From Halapricum hydrolyticum (GTDB lineage Archaea > Halobacteriota > Halobacteria > Halobacteriales > Haloarculaceae), in NCBI GenBank assembly GCA_025517565.1, contig JAOPKD010000001.1, positions 496,001 to 560,000 on the forward strand: a DNA stretch of 64,000 nucleotides, in the 5' to 3' direction. The notes below the pieces were generated by a model, which saw only the letters and a list, made by a program, of their open reading frames with translations, had not been told where the DNA came from and made no database searches. Each line of letters starts with the position of its first letter. The stretch's first letter is position 1. This document shows, piece after piece, positions 34,657 to 43,915 of the stretch. The position numbers and the translations under genes are program-made.

Positions 34657-36426
34657 ATGGCGGCTGAAACCCCGTCGTGGGCCCAACAGGCCGGACAGGT
34701 CAGCCGGCTCCGGGGACGCGCCTTCGAGGCGATCTGTCTGGCGTCGACCTCCCTGGCGCTGGTCTCGGTGATGGTGTTGTTGCTGTTCGTCGCCAACGAC
34801 GCCTTCCGTCCGTTCGAGGCGGAGCCCGCACTGACGTTCGCGATCCCGGTGCTCCCCGGTCTGGAGCTGTTCGTCGTGCCTGTGGTGTTGCCGGCGTACC
34901 TGCTCGTCTTTGGAGCGACCCTGGGACTGCCGGTCGCGCTGACTGCGCTGTATTACTATCGACGGGACGATCCGGCCGGCGAAGTCGCCTACGCGACTCT
35001 CGGACTCCCGATCGTCAGTCTGCTCGTCTCGGCCGGCGTACTCGTCATGTTCATCGAGGTGCTGACTGTCTCGGAGCTGTTCGCGACCGAGCTGGCGCTG
35101 CTCGTCGCCGTCGGCGCGATTTACGGTCACGCCCGTCTGCGCCCCCGAAAAGCGGTCGAACGGCTCGCAATCATTATCGTGGCCCCCGTCGTCGCGCTCG
35201 CGGGCCTCCCGCCGGCGATGTTCAACGACATCGTCAACGGGATCGCGGGTCTGGCCGGCGTCGGCCCCGTACTCACGACACGGCTATTCAGCGTCCGGGA
35301 GCTCGTGCTCGCCTCGCCGTTTCTGCCGGTTCGGTGGGTGATGCTGCTCGCAACCGTCACGCTGCCCGTTGTAGCGATCTTCGCCCCGATCCTGGCCCGG
35401 CGGCGCGAGAGCCGCGAGGCCGGACTGGCACTGGGCGGCCTCTCGATGATCGTCGCCGCCCTCGGACTGGTCGCTGCCCCGGCACTCGGCGTCGGATCCG
35501 ACGTGTGGATCGTCGTCGCCAGTGTCACCGTCCCGCCGCTGGCGGTCTACGTCGAAGGCGTCGTCCGTCGACGGGAGGGGATGGCCGGACTCGCGTTCCC
35601 CCTCGTTCTGATCGGTGGGGCGCTTGCCGGGTGGCTGCTCGTCCAGCAGGTCGGATTCGGCATGCCTGACCCGTGGCTCGACTGGGGGTTCCTGACGAAC
35701 GCTCACTCGCGGTTCTCCGCCGAGAAGACCGGGATCTACCCGCCGCTCGTGGGATCGGTGATGATGCTGTTCGCGATCGTGATCTTGATCTTCCCGGTCG
35801 GTGTCGGCGCGGCGATCTATCTCGAGGAGTACGCGCCAAGTCAGGGGCTAGCTGGCAAGTTCGTCACGCTCATCGAGATCAATATCGGAAACCTCGCAGG
35901 TGTCCCGTCAGTCGTCTACGGACTGCTGGGACTGGCGCTTTTCATCCGGTTCCTGTCGATGCCGGTGGGTGCGATCATCGTCGGCGCGCTCGCGGTCGGG
36001 CTGCTCATTCTGCCGATCGTGATCATCTCCGCACAGGAAGCGATCCGGGCAGTGCCCGATTCCCACCGGGAAGCTTCCTACGGGATGGGAGCGACCAGAT
36101 GGCAGACGATCAGGGACGTCGTGCTCCCGCAAGCGTTCCCGGGTATTCTCACCGGGACGATCCTCGCGCTCGGACGGGCGATCGGCGAGACCGCGCCGCT
36201 TCTGATGATCGGGATGCCGGCGATCGTCCGGCGCGCACCTGACGGCTTTTTCGCGACCGGGAGTGCGATGCCCCGACAGATCTTCCGGTGGTCGAAAGAG
36301 TTCGATCCCCTCTATCGGCACGGCGTCCTCGCGGCAGGCGTCGTCACGCTACTGGTCGTCCTGCTCATCATGAACGGGACGGCGATCATTCTCCGCAACA
36401 AGTTCCAGCGGGAGGAGACAGCATGA
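34657..36426 (+). CDS. pstA: Phosphate ABC transporter permease PstA with long membrane N-terminal extension (copy 1)
   Basis: A 589-residue permease, about twice the bacterial PstA length. The C-terminal 290 residues are ordinary Pst[37 protein letters not shown], and the EAA loop [20 protein letters not shown] then [18 protein letters not shown]. The N-terminal 300 residues hold about 8 further hydrophobic segments without transporter motifs, a haloarchaeal feature. One oddity: SHREA replaces the SLREA/SLRQA of relatives in the coupling loop. It ends in ATGA overlap with pstB. Confidence 0.93.
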   Translation: MAAETPSWAQQAGQVSRLRGRAFEAICLASTSLALVSVMVLLLFVANDAFRPFEAEPALTFAIPVLPGLELFVVPVVLPAYLLVFGATLGLPVALTALYYYRRDDPAGEVAYATLGLPIVSLLVSAGVLVMFIEVLTVSELFATELALLVAVGAIYGHARLRPRKAVERLAIIIVAPVVALAGLPPAMFNDIVNGIAGLAGVGPVLTTRLFSVRELVLASPFLPVRWVMLLATVTLPVVAIFAPILARRRESREAGLALGGLSMIVAALGLVAAPALGVGSDVWIVVASVTVPPLAVYVEGVVRRREGMAGLAFPLVLIGGALAGWLLVQQVGFGMPDPWLDWGFLTNAHSRFSAEKTGIYPPLVGSVMMLFAIVILIFPVGVGAAIYLEEYAPSQGLAGKFVTLIEINIGNLAGVPSVVYGLLGLALFIRFLSMPVGAIIVGALAVGLLILPIVIISAQEAIRAVPDSHREASYGMGATRWQTIRDVVLPQAFPGILTGTILALGRAIGETAPLLMIGMPAIVRRAPDGFFATGSAMPRQIFRWSKEFDPLYRHGVLAAGVVTLLVVLLIMNGTAIILRNKFQREETA

Positions 36427-37301
36427 GCCAGGAACGACTCACAAACCAGGACGAGACGGTATCGAGCGGCGAGAACAGTGCGGATCCGACCAGCGAGCCC
36501 CTGGTCGACTCCGCGATCGAAGTCCCGGGCAAGAACGCGACGTCGACCGGCCGGACGATCCTCAGAGCTCAGAGCTTCGACGTCTACTACGACGACGTGC
36601 AGGCGCTGCAGGACGTCAACATCGAAATCCCCGAAAAGCAGGTCACCGCGATGATCGGCCCCTCGGGCTGTGGCAAGTCCACGTTCCTGCGCTCGATCAA
36701 CCGCATGAACGACCTCATCGACGCCGCCCGGATCGAGGGCGAACTGTACTTCGACAGCAAGGACGTCTACGACGAGGACGTCGACCCGGTGGCGTTGCGC
36801 CGGAAGATCGGCATGGTCTTCCAGCATCCCAACCCCTTCCCCAAGAGCATCTTTGACAACGTCGCCTACGGCCTGCGCGTCCAGGACATGGACGTCGACG
36901 AACAGCAAGTCGTCGAGGAGTCGCTGAAGAAAGCCGCCCTCTGGGACGAAGTCAAGGATCAACTGGACAAGTCCGCGCTGGATCTCTCAGGCGGCCAGCA
37001 ACAGCGCCTCTGCATTGCTCGTGCCATCGCGGTCGATCCCGAGGTCATCCTCATGGACGAGCCAGCCAGTGCGCTGGACCCGATCGCCACCTCGAAGATC
37101 GAGGATCTGATCGACGACCTCGCCGAGGACTACACCGTCGTGATCGTCACCCACAACATGCAGCAGGCCGCCCGCATCTCCGACAAGACCGCCGTGTTCC
37201 TCACCGGCGGCGAACTCGTCGAGTTCGACGACACCGAGAAGATCTTCGAGAACCCCGAACACCAGCGCGTCGAAGACTACATCACCGGCAAGTTCGGGTG
37301 A
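36423..37301 (+). CDS. pstB: Phosphate ABC transporter ATP-binding protein PstB (copy 1)
   Basis: ATPase energising phosphate import, 292 residues. Seen: Walker [11 protein letters not shown]-loop [12 protein letters not shown] (the PstB-specific NPFPKS), signature LSGGQQQR, Walker B VILMDEP, and the switch histidine VTHNMQQA. The first 55 residues are an acidic Ser/Asp extension unlike that of the second copy. The ATG overlaps the pstA stop (ATGA). From 36587 to the stop the DNA is about 96-97% identical to the second pstB, far more than for the neighbouring paralogs. Confidence 0.97.
   Translation: MSQERLTNQDETVSSGENSADPTSEPLVDSAIEVPGKNATSTGRTILRAQSFDVYYDDVQALQDVNIEIPEKQVTAMIGPSGCGKSTFLRSINRMNDLIDAARIEGELYFDSKDVYDEDVDPVALRRKIGMVFQHPNPFPKSIFDNVAYGLRVQDMDVDEQQVVEESLKKAALWDEVKDQLDKSALDLSGGQQQRLCIARAIAVDPEVILMDEPASALDPIATSKIEDLIDDLAEDYTVVIVTHNMQQAARISDKTAVFLTGGELVEFDDTEKIFENPEHQRVEDYITGKFG
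36587..37300 (+). repeat. pstB duplication tract, copy 1 (matches 42214-42927)
   Basis: These 714 bases align without gaps to 42214-42927 (constant offset 5627). I count roughly 25 differences, grouped in four short patches. Two stretches of about 185-190 bases each, about 36769-36957 and 37113-37300, are identical. Upstream of the tract the two genes share nothing at DNA level. Confidence 0.9.
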
Positions 37302-37303
37302 GG

Positions 37304-37984
37304 ATGCCCGCATCGTCGCTCTCCGAGGAACCGGCCGCACTGCGGAACGACGTCGTCGCGTTCGGCGATCTCGTTCGCGACCAGCTCCGGCGGGCGCTGT
37401 CTGCACTGGACACGCTCGATCCGGAACTCGCCCGGACGGTCGTCGACGGCGACAGGCTTGTCAACGAGCGCTATCTCGACCTCGAACGCGACTGCATCGA
37501 GTTGCTCGCACTGCACCAGCCGGTCGCGAGCGACCTCCGGACGGTCGTCGCCGCGTTCAAGATACTCACCGACCTCGAACGGATCGCCGATTTGGCGGCG
37601 AATCTCGCGTCGCTCGTCGGGCCGCTGCTGCACGAGGTCACGAGCGATACCTTCGCCGCCGTCCGGCTTGTCGAGATCGGCGAACTGGCGTCCGAGATGG
37701 TCGCCGACGCGCTCTACGCGTTCGAAACCGGTGACGCCGACCTCTGCCGGGCCGTCGTCGAGCGCGATACGGCCCTCAACAGTCGCTGTCAGAACGCGAT
37801 GGAGACGCTCGTTCGACAGCTCCTCGAGCCGAGAAGAACAGAACCGTTCGCAAACGTCGAACCGCCAGTCGTCCAGCAGGTGCTCGTGCTCGTGCGTGAT
37901 CTCGAACGGACCGGTGATCACGCTACCAACATCGCAGCCAGGACCTACTACGCGATCAAAGCCGACGACACGCTGTTGCAGTGA
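37304..37984 (+). CDS. phoU: PhoU phosphate-uptake regulator (copy 1)
   Basis: A 226-residue peripheral regulator of the Pst transporter, made of two three-helix bundles. Seen: the paired metal motifs ERIADLAANLASLV in repeat 1 and ERTGDHATNIAARTYY in repeat 2. It lies at the end of the first pst operon. An in-frame GTG at 37298 overlaps the pstB stop as GTGA, but the ATG at 37304 aligns with the start of the second copy. It is distinct from the AbrB-PhoU fusion, so three PhoU proteins are encoded within 12 kb. Confidence 0.93.
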   Translation: MPASSLSEEPAALRNDVVAFGDLVRDQLRRALSALDTLDPELARTVVDGDRLVNERYLDLERDCIELLALHQPVASDLRTVVAAFKILTDLERIADLAANLASLVGPLLHEVTSDTFAAVRLVEIGELASEMVADALYAFETGDADLCRAVVERDTALNSRCQNAMETLVRQLLEPRRTEPFANVEPPVVQQVLVLVRDLERTGDHATNIAARTYYAIKADDTLLQ

Positions 37985-38021
37985 CCCCATCTGTTGGCGG
38001 CGGGCTGTCTCTGCCACCCCA

Positions 38022-38042
38022 CAATATATACTCCTATATAGA
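38022..38042 (+). promoter_or_regulatory. Candidate phosphate-control box 2 (pst operon 2)
   Basis: CAATATATAC (38022-38031) and ATATAGA (38036-38042), followed by CATACTG at about 38046-38052, lie in the 111-base A/T-rich gap before the second pstS. They repeat the blocks found before the first pst operon, with different spacing. This gap also gives the second operon its own promoter. Confidence 0.5.
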
Positions 38043-38095
38043 CCACATACTGATAATAGTAGAATACTTATCTACATCGTGGTTTCAAACCGGCA

Positions 38096-39121
38096 ATGAC
38101 ACGCGAGATGGCGTGTGGAGTGTCCCGGCGCTCGTTTCTCGCTGGGGCGGCCGGAGCAGGAGCGACTGGTCTGGCAGGCTGCATCAAGAGTCGGGCAGAG
38201 TACGACAGTGGCGATTCGGGCGATGGCAACGCCGGCGGTCCACTGTCGGGGGAAATCGGCATTGCCGGGTCGAGTACGGTATACCCGCTCACCCGGACGA
38301 TGCGAGTGGAGTTTCTCGACAGGCACCCCGACGTCCGCATCTCAGTGCAGTCGACCGGGACCGGTGGCGGATTCGGGAGTTACTTCTGTACCGGTGACCG
38401 GGTGATCAACAACGCCAGTCGCGGGATCAAAGACAGTGAACGCGAACAGTGTGCCGAAAACGACATCGAACCGCTCGAAATCAGGGTTGCGACCGACGCA
38501 TTGACCGTCGTGGTCAACAACGAGGCCGACTGGGTGGACTGTCTGACCGTCGACGAACTCGCCCAGATCTGGGGTCCAGACGGAGCCGACCGCTGGAGCG
38601 ACGTTCGCGAGGAGTGGCCCGACGAAGAGTTCGAACTGTACGGGCCAGCCTCGACGTCGGGAACGTTCGATTACTTCACTGAAGCGATCATGGGCGAGGA
38701 AGACGCCCATCGGAGCGACTATTCGGCGACCGAAGACGACAACACGATCGTCACCGGCGTCAAGGGATCGAAATACTCGATGGGCTACTTCGGGTTCGCC
38801 CACTACAACGGTAACAGTGAGGCCGTCAAGGCCGTCTCGATCGAGGACCCGGAAACCGACGCGGAGTGCGTGGAGCCGACGCTGGAGAACGCGGCCGAAG
38901 GGCGGTACACGCCGCTCTCGCGGCCGCTGTTCATTTACGTGGCCAAAGGCGCGCTCGCACAGCGACACGTGGCGGAGTTCTGTCGGTTCTACGTCCGAAA
39001 CGTGACCAGCGAAGAGCTCGTGGCAGACGCGGTCGGATACGTACCGCTGACCGAACGACAGCAGGCCTTCCAGCGGGGTCGTCTGGAGGCCGCGATCGAC
39101 AGCGTGACAAGCGATGAGTAG
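38096..39121 (+). CDS. pstS: Phosphate ABC transporter substrate-binding lipoprotein PstS (copy 2)
   Basis: A 341-residue phosphate-binding protein. Seen: a Tat signal (SRRSFLAGAAG) with lipobox GLAGC, a short Asp/Gly linker without the Gly-Asn repeat, and phosphate-site blocks IAGSSTVYPLTRTMRVE, GTGGGFGSYFCTGDRVINNASR and PASTSGTFDYFTE. It is a clear paralog of the protein from 32631, with diverged surface sequence and linker, possibly giving different affinity. Its last codons overlap pstC (ATG 39114, stop 39121). Confidence 0.95.
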   Translation: MTREMACGVSRRSFLAGAAGAGATGLAGCIKSRAEYDSGDSGDGNAGGPLSGEIGIAGSSTVYPLTRTMRVEFLDRHPDVRISVQSTGTGGGFGSYFCTGDRVINNASRGIKDSEREQCAENDIEPLEIRVATDALTVVVNNEADWVDCLTVDELAQIWGPDGADRWSDVREEWPDEEFELYGPASTSGTFDYFTEAIMGEEDAHRSDYSATEDDNTIVTGVKGSKYSMGYFGFAHYNGNSEAVKAVSIEDPETDAECVEPTLENAAEGRYTPLSRPLFIYVAKGALAQRHVAEFCRFYVRNVTSEELVADAVGYVPLTERQQAFQRGRLEAAIDSVTSDE

Positions 39122-40052
39122 TGAGACCCGCGACATCGTCACCGACGAGACGAACGCCTCGCGAACGGCCAAAGAGCAGACGTATCGGGCGATCTTCCTC
39201 GCCTGCGGTATTCTGTCGGTCCTGACGACCGTCGCGATCATCGCGACGCTATTCAGCGACGCCCTGACGTTCTGGTCGGAGGTCCCGATCGAGGACTTCC
39301 TGCTGGGGACGAACTGGAGCCCGCAGATCGAGGGGTCCTACGGGGTCTTGCCGCTGGTCAGTGCGACCCTACTGATCACGTTCGGGTCCGCCGTCGTCGC
39401 GCTCCCGATCGGCGTCCTGACGGCGATTTATCTCAGCGAGTACGCCAGCGATCGCACGCGGTCGATTCTCAAGCCGACGCTGGAGATTCTGGCCGGCGTC
39501 CCGACTGTCGTCTACGGCTTTTTCGCGCTGGTGTACGTCACGCCGGCTCTGGGGACGATCTTCCCGTCGATCAGCACGTTCAACGCGCTCTCGGCGTCGC
39601 TCGTCGTCGGGATCATGATCATCCCGATGGTCTCCTCGATCAGCGAGGACGCCATGAGTGCCGTCCCCGATTCGCTCCGGCAGGCGAGTTACGGACTCGG
39701 CGCGACGAAATTCGAAGTCTCGACGACCGTCGTCGTCCCGGCAGCGATCTCGGGCATCTTCTCGTCGTTCATTCTAGCACTGTCGCGAGCCATCGGTGAG
39801 ACCATGATCGTGACGATCGCGGCCGGGTCGAACGCGCGGCTGATCGATCCACTCGATCCCTTCAGCGCGTTTCTCAACAGCGTCGAACCGATGACGGCCG
39901 CGATGATCAACATCGGGAAGAGTGACGTCGATCCCGGATCGCTCACCTACAAGAGCCTCTTCGCGATCGGACTCACGCTGTTCGCGATCACGTTCGTGAT
40001 GAACGTCGTGAGCAATCTCGTCGCCGAACGCTACCGGGAGGAATACGAATAA
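39114..40052 (+). CDS. pstC: Phosphate ABC transporter permease PstC (copy 2)
   Basis: A six-helix permease of 312 residues. Seen: YLSEYASDRTRSILKPTLEI, LAGVPTVVYGFFALVYV, the coupling loop AVPDSLRQASYGLGATKFE and FSSFILALSRAIGETMIV. It starts within the pstS gene (8-base overlap) and ends with a 1-base overlap (TAATG) into pstA, a tightly coupled operon. It differs from copy 1 mainly in the loop after helix 1 and near the C-terminus. Confidence 0.95.
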   Translation: MSSETRDIVTDETNASRTAKEQTYRAIFLACGILSVLTTVAIIATLFSDALTFWSEVPIEDFLLGTNWSPQIEGSYGVLPLVSATLLITFGSAVVALPIGVLTAIYLSEYASDRTRSILKPTLEILAGVPTVVYGFFALVYVTPALGTIFPSISTFNALSASLVVGIMIIPMVSSISEDAMSAVPDSLRQASYGLGATKFEVSTTVVVPAAISGIFSSFILALSRAIGETMIVTIAAGSNARLIDPLDPFSAFLNSVEPMTAAMINIGKSDVDPGSLTYKSLFAIGLTLFAITFVMNVVSNLVAERYREEYE

Positions 40053-41998
40053 TGGCTACACAGAGTGAGTCGACGACCTTCGGTCGTGTGAACCGGATTC
40101 GAGGCGTCGTGTTCGAGAACATCACCAGGGCTGCGGCCCTCGTCGGCGTTCTGGCACTGTTCGTGTTGCTGGTCTACACGGCGCTGGACGCGTTCCAGCC
40201 GTTCACGGCCGAGCGCGAGTGGTACGTCCTGCTTCTGGGAACGTTCGGTATCCCCGCACTGCTCGTCGGGAGTTACTGCTGGTCGAACCGGACGGTCGGT
40301 CGTGTCGCAATCCGTGCGGTCGGCCTCGCGCTCGGGACGCTCGCCCTGACCACGGTCCTCGTGCTCTGGCTCGGCGGCCAGCTCGCGCTGCTGGTCGTCG
40401 TCGCGTCCGTGTTTCCGACGGGGGCGTACCTCGCGTACCTGCTGACCCACCGTCGTGAACTCTCCGTCGGCCTCCAGTTCGTCGGTATCATCGTCAGCGG
40501 TGGCGGCATCGCCTCGATCGTCTCGTTTTTCCTCGGGACGCAGGCCACACTCGTCTACGCTATCACGGTCGGAATCCCGTCGGCGCTGCTGGCGCTGTTT
40601 TTCCTCCGGAACCCGGCTGTCGGATCGCTCGGTGTCCGCGCGACCGCCGCCGCGATCACAGGTACGGGGATCGCCGCGCTGGGTCTCGAAGTCGCGTCGA
40701 TAGTCCTCGGGATGACAGTCGAGTCATCGCTCGGCATCCCGGGCGAGTCGACGGCCGTCGGCGTCTACGCACTCGGTGCTGTGCTCGGCACGGGCGTCTA
40801 CGGGGCGATAGCCGTACGGCGCCGGGTACCCGGCTTGCTCGGTCTGTTTGCCCCGTTTGTCCTCCTCGCAGGCGCCCTCGCCGGGTTCTGGTTCCACCGC
40901 GAGTACGTTATCGTCTCCGGGGTCGTCCCGGCCCTATACGGCGTCACGGTCGTGCTCCCGGCACTCGCATATGTGCTCGACGTGTTTCGAACGCGGAGCG
41001 AGGGCGGTCGCGGCCTCGCGCTTCCGGTGGTCTTCGCCCTCGGTCTCGTGATTGCTCTGCAGATGCACGAACGGTTCGTCCTGCTGGTCCCGGCGGTCGA
41101 GTTGGTCTTCGGGCTCACAACCGCGGGTGCGATCGGTACGTACGGGTGGTGGCTCTCTGACCGGGACCGGTCGGGAACGTCCGGCGTTGCCGTCCCTGTC
41201 ATCCTGGGCGGCGGTCTGCTGGCTGGAGTGGTGCTCGGACGGCGACTCGGCATCAGTGGCCCCGATACCTGGCTCACCGTGGACTTCCTGACGAACGGCT
41301 CACACTACGAGCCAGGGCTGGCTGGAATCCACCCTGCACTCATCGGCTCGCTGTATCTGATGGTGATCGTGACGTTCGTTTCGTTCCCGGTCGGCGTCGG
41401 CGCGGCGATCTACCTCGAAGAGTACGCCGGCGAGAGCCGACTCAAGCGCTTCCTCGAGATCAACATCTCGAATCTCGCGGGCGTCCCCTCTGTCGTCTAC
41501 GGGCTGCTCGGTGTCGGTGTATTCATCCGCTACGGCGGATTGCGGCTGGGCGCGGTCGTCGCCGGCGGATTCACGCTGGCACTGTTGATCCTGCCGATCG
41601 TGATCATCTCCGCACAGGAGGCGATCAAGGCCGTGCCGGACTCGTTGCGCCAGGCGTCTTACGGGATGGGCGCGACGCGCTGGCAGACGATCAGAAACGT
41701 CGTGCTCCCGCGCGCGCTCCCGGGGATCCTCACGGGGACGATCCTCGCGCTGGGGCGTGCGATCGGCGAGACCGCACCGTTGATCATGGTCGGGCTGGCT
41801 GCCATCGGCGGCGTCCCCGATTCGCTGCTCGACCAGGGAACGGCGATGCCGCTGCAGGTGTTCAGCTGGGCGCTAGACGCCAAAGAACTCTTCCGCGAGA
41901 ACGTCGCCGCCGCCGGTTCGATGACGTTGCTAATCGCACTGCTCAGTTTGAACGCCACTGCGATCGTCATCCGGAACAGGTATCAGCGAGAACAATGA
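40052..41998 (+). CDS. pstA: Phosphate ABC transporter permease PstA with very long membrane N-terminus (copy 2)
   Basis: A 648-residue permease. The last 290 residues are Pst[75 protein letters not shown]. The first 350 contain about ten more hydrophobic helices and little charge, longer than in copy 1 and poorly similar to it. The extension has no recognised motif; it could hold the complex together or sense phosphate. The start overlaps the pstC stop by one base. Confidence 0.92.
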   Translation: MATQSESTTFGRVNRIRGVVFENITRAAALVGVLALFVLLVYTALDAFQPFTAEREWYVLLLGTFGIPALLVGSYCWSNRTVGRVAIRAVGLALGTLALTTVLVLWLGGQLALLVVVASVFPTGAYLAYLLTHRRELSVGLQFVGIIVSGGGIASIVSFFLGTQATLVYAITVGIPSALLALFFLRNPAVGSLGVRATAAAITGTGIAALGLEVASIVLGMTVESSLGIPGESTAVGVYALGAVLGTGVYGAIAVRRRVPGLLGLFAPFVLLAGALAGFWFHREYVIVSGVVPALYGVTVVLPALAYVLDVFRTRSEGGRGLALPVVFALGLVIALQMHERFVLLVPAVELVFGLTTAGAIGTYGWWLSDRDRSGTSGVAVPVILGGGLLAGVVLGRRLGISGPDTWLTVDFLTNGSHYEPGLAGIHPALIGSLYLMVIVTFVSFPVGVGAAIYLEEYAGESRLKRFLEINISNLAGVPSVVYGLLGVGVFIRYGGLRLGAVVAGGFTLALLILPIVIISAQEAIKAVPDSLRQASYGMGATRWQTIRNVVLPRALPGILTGTILALGRAIGETAPLIMVGLAAIGGVPDSLLDQGTAMPLQVFSWALDAKELFRENVAAAGSMTLLIALLSLNATAIVIRNRYQREQ

Positions 41999-42058
41999 CA
42001 ATAACACAACACCGTTCCACCGCCGCATCGCTCGCTAACGACCCCATCACACAGACCT

Positions 42059-42928
42059 ATGGCATCTGAAACCGGAACCGAAGTAACCGACGAGACGAGC
42101 ACAGAAGCGTCCGAGCAATCACTGCTCGGAACTACCGAGGTCGCCGACGACCGTGGGGCAGGTCCAGTAGCGTCCACGGAAACCGTCATTGAGGCTCGCC
42201 ATCTGGATGTGTTCTACGACGACGTGCAGGCGCTGCAGGACGTCAACATCGAAATCCCCGAAAAGCAGGTCACCGCGATGATCGGCCCCTCGGGCTGTGG
42301 CAAGTCCACGTTCCTGCGCTCGATCAACCGCATGAATGACCTCGTCGACGCCGCCCGGATCGAGGGCGAGTTGCTCTTCCGCGGCAAGAACGTCTACGAC
42401 GAGGACGTCGACCCGGTGGCGTTGCGCCGGAAGATCGGCATGGTCTTCCAGCATCCCAACCCCTTCCCCAAGAGCATCTTTGACAACGTCGCCTACGGCC
42501 TGCGCGTCCAGGACATGGACGTCGACGAACAGCAAGTCGTCGAGGAGTCGCTGAAGAAAGCCGCCCTCTGGGACGAAGTCAAGGACCAGCTCGATCAGTC
42601 CGCGCTGGATCTCTCAGGCGGCCAGCAACAGCGCCTCTGCATTGCTCGTGCCATCGCGGTCGATCCCGAAGTCATCCTCATGGACGAGCCCGCTTCGGCA
42701 CTCGACCCGATCGCCACCTCGAAGATCGAGGATCTGATTGACGACCTCGCCGAGGACTACACCGTCGTGATCGTCACCCACAACATGCAGCAGGCCGCCC
42801 GCATCTCCGACAAGACCGCCGTGTTCCTCACCGGCGGCGAACTCGTCGAGTTCGACGACACCGAGAAGATCTTCGAGAACCCCGAACACCAGCGCGTCGA
42901 AGACTACATCACCGGCAAGTTCGGGTAG
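42059..42928 (+). CDS. pstB: Phosphate ABC transporter ATP-binding protein PstB (copy 2)
   Basis: A 289-residue ATPase with Walker [19 protein letters not shown]-loop region, LSGGQQQR signature, Walker B VILMDEP and switch VTHNMQQA. The N-terminal 50 residues (Thr/Glu/Asp-rich) are unrelated to those of copy 1, whereas from residue 53 on only a handful of residues differ. The two ATPases should be interchangeable between the two permeases. It is separated from pstA by 60 bases, unlike the overlapping copy 1. Confidence 0.97.
   Translation: MASETGTEVTDETSTEASEQSLLGTTEVADDRGAGPVASTETVIEARHLDVFYDDVQALQDVNIEIPEKQVTAMIGPSGCGKSTFLRSINRMNDLVDAARIEGELLFRGKNVYDEDVDPVALRRKIGMVFQHPNPFPKSIFDNVAYGLRVQDMDVDEQQVVEESLKKAALWDEVKDQLDQSALDLSGGQQQRLCIARAIAVDPEVILMDEPASALDPIATSKIEDLIDDLAEDYTVVIVTHNMQQAARISDKTAVFLTGGELVEFDDTEKIFENPEHQRVEDYITGKFG
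42214..42927 (+). repeat. pstB duplication tract, copy 2 (matches 36587-37300)
   Basis: Partner of the tract in the first pst operon. The identity begins abruptly at the codon for the Tyr before DDVQALQD and ends at the penultimate base of the stop codon (TGA against TAG). The sharp edges and patchy differences fit gene conversion more than slow divergence of an old duplication. Confidence 0.9.
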
Positions 42929-43011
42929 CCGCCACTCGAAGAGGGATCGGGGCCAACAAGCTTCGACAGTAAAACTAACGTAGCCCAGCCTATCACACAG
43001 CATACGAACAA

Positions 43012-43692
43012 ATGCCACGAGAATCCTACCAGGAGAAGCTGAACGCCCTCCGCGAGGACGTGCTGTACATGAGCGAAGTCGTCCTCGAGCGCGTGCGGAT
43101 GGGACAGAACGCCCTCCAGCAGAAAGACGAGGGGCTCGCTCAGGAAGTCATCGACAACGACTACGAGGTCAACCAGCTGTATCTCGATCTCGAACAGGAC
43201 TGCGTGAACCTGCTCGCACTCCAGCAGCCGGTCGCGGGCGACCTGCGCTTTATCGCCGCGTCGTTCAAGATCATCACCGACCTCGAACGGATCGCCGATC
43301 TGGCGACGAACCTCGGCGAGTACACGCTCGAAGCCGACCGGGACGTCTTCCCGGAAGTCGACGCCCAGGAGATCGGCGACGCGGTCGTCGAGATGGTCGA
43401 AGACGCGATGGAAGCCTACGCCGAAGAAGACGTCGACGCCTGCTTCGAGATCGCCGAACGCGACGACGAGATCGACGCGATGTGTGCCGACGCCTCCGAC
43501 ACGGTGATGCGCGATTTGATCGAGCGGGAGGCCGCCACCCCGAACGACGACGAGGACATCGAGCAACTCATGACCGACGTGTCGCGGCTCCTGTTGACGA
43601 TCCGTGACCTCGAACGGATCGGCGACCACGCGGTCAACATCGCCGCCCGGACCCTGTATATGGTCGAGAACGACGACGAGCTCATTTACTAG
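43012..43692 (+). CDS. phoU: PhoU phosphate-uptake regulator (copy 2)
   Basis: A 226-residue two-bundle PhoU. Seen: ERIADLATNLGEYTL in repeat 1 and ERIGDHAVNIAARTLYM in repeat 2, both with the E-x3-D-x3-N metal pattern. It is more acidic than copy 1 and the two share moderate protein similarity. It lies 83 bases after pstB; an A/T-rich patch in that gap may give it its own promoter. A T5 run directly after the stop may end the transcript. Confidence 0.94.
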   Translation: MPRESYQEKLNALREDVLYMSEVVLERVRMGQNALQQKDEGLAQEVIDNDYEVNQLYLDLEQDCVNLLALQQPVAGDLRFIAASFKIITDLERIADLATNLGEYTLEADRDVFPEVDAQEIGDAVVEMVEDAMEAYAEEDVDACFEIAERDDEIDAMCADASDTVMRDLIEREAATPNDDEDIEQLMTDVSRLLLTIRDLERIGDHAVNIAARTLYMVENDDELIY

Positions 43693-43709
43693 AAACCACT
43701 TTTTACTGC

Positions 43710-43741
43710 GTCGGGTTCGAGCCGCGCCTCCGGCGCGCTCG
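43710..43741. terminator. Long hairpin after phoU copy 2
   Basis: GGTTCGAG and CTCGAACC pair at the outside, with CGCGCC/GGCGCG inside and a 3-base loop, giving about 14 bp with one bulge. It follows the T5 run at 43700-43704 just beyond phoU and lies between convergent genes. It is probably a bidirectional transcription end. Confidence 0.5.
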
Positions 43742-43830
43742 AACCACTCCTTGCAAAAAACCTGGGGAAAACTGCCGGTCGCTCGGGGCAAGCCCTCGCG
43801 TCCGGTGAAACGGCGCTCACTGTCTCACGG

Positions 43831-43885
43831 CTTCGCCGTTCGACGTTTCGAGGGCACACTTCGCCGTTCGACGTTCGAGGGCACA
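43831..43885. repeat. Tandem 27/28-bp repeat downstream of phoU copy 2
   Basis: CTTCGCCGTTCGACGTTTCG... (43831-43858) is repeated at 43859-43885 with a single T deleted. It sits in the convergent gap between phoU and a methyltransferase gene and encodes nothing. The surrounding 223-base gap otherwise holds only the hairpin at 43710-43741. Confidence 0.85.
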
Positions 43886-43915
43886 AAGCGACCTCGCTAC
43901 CGCTCGCGCGTATGC

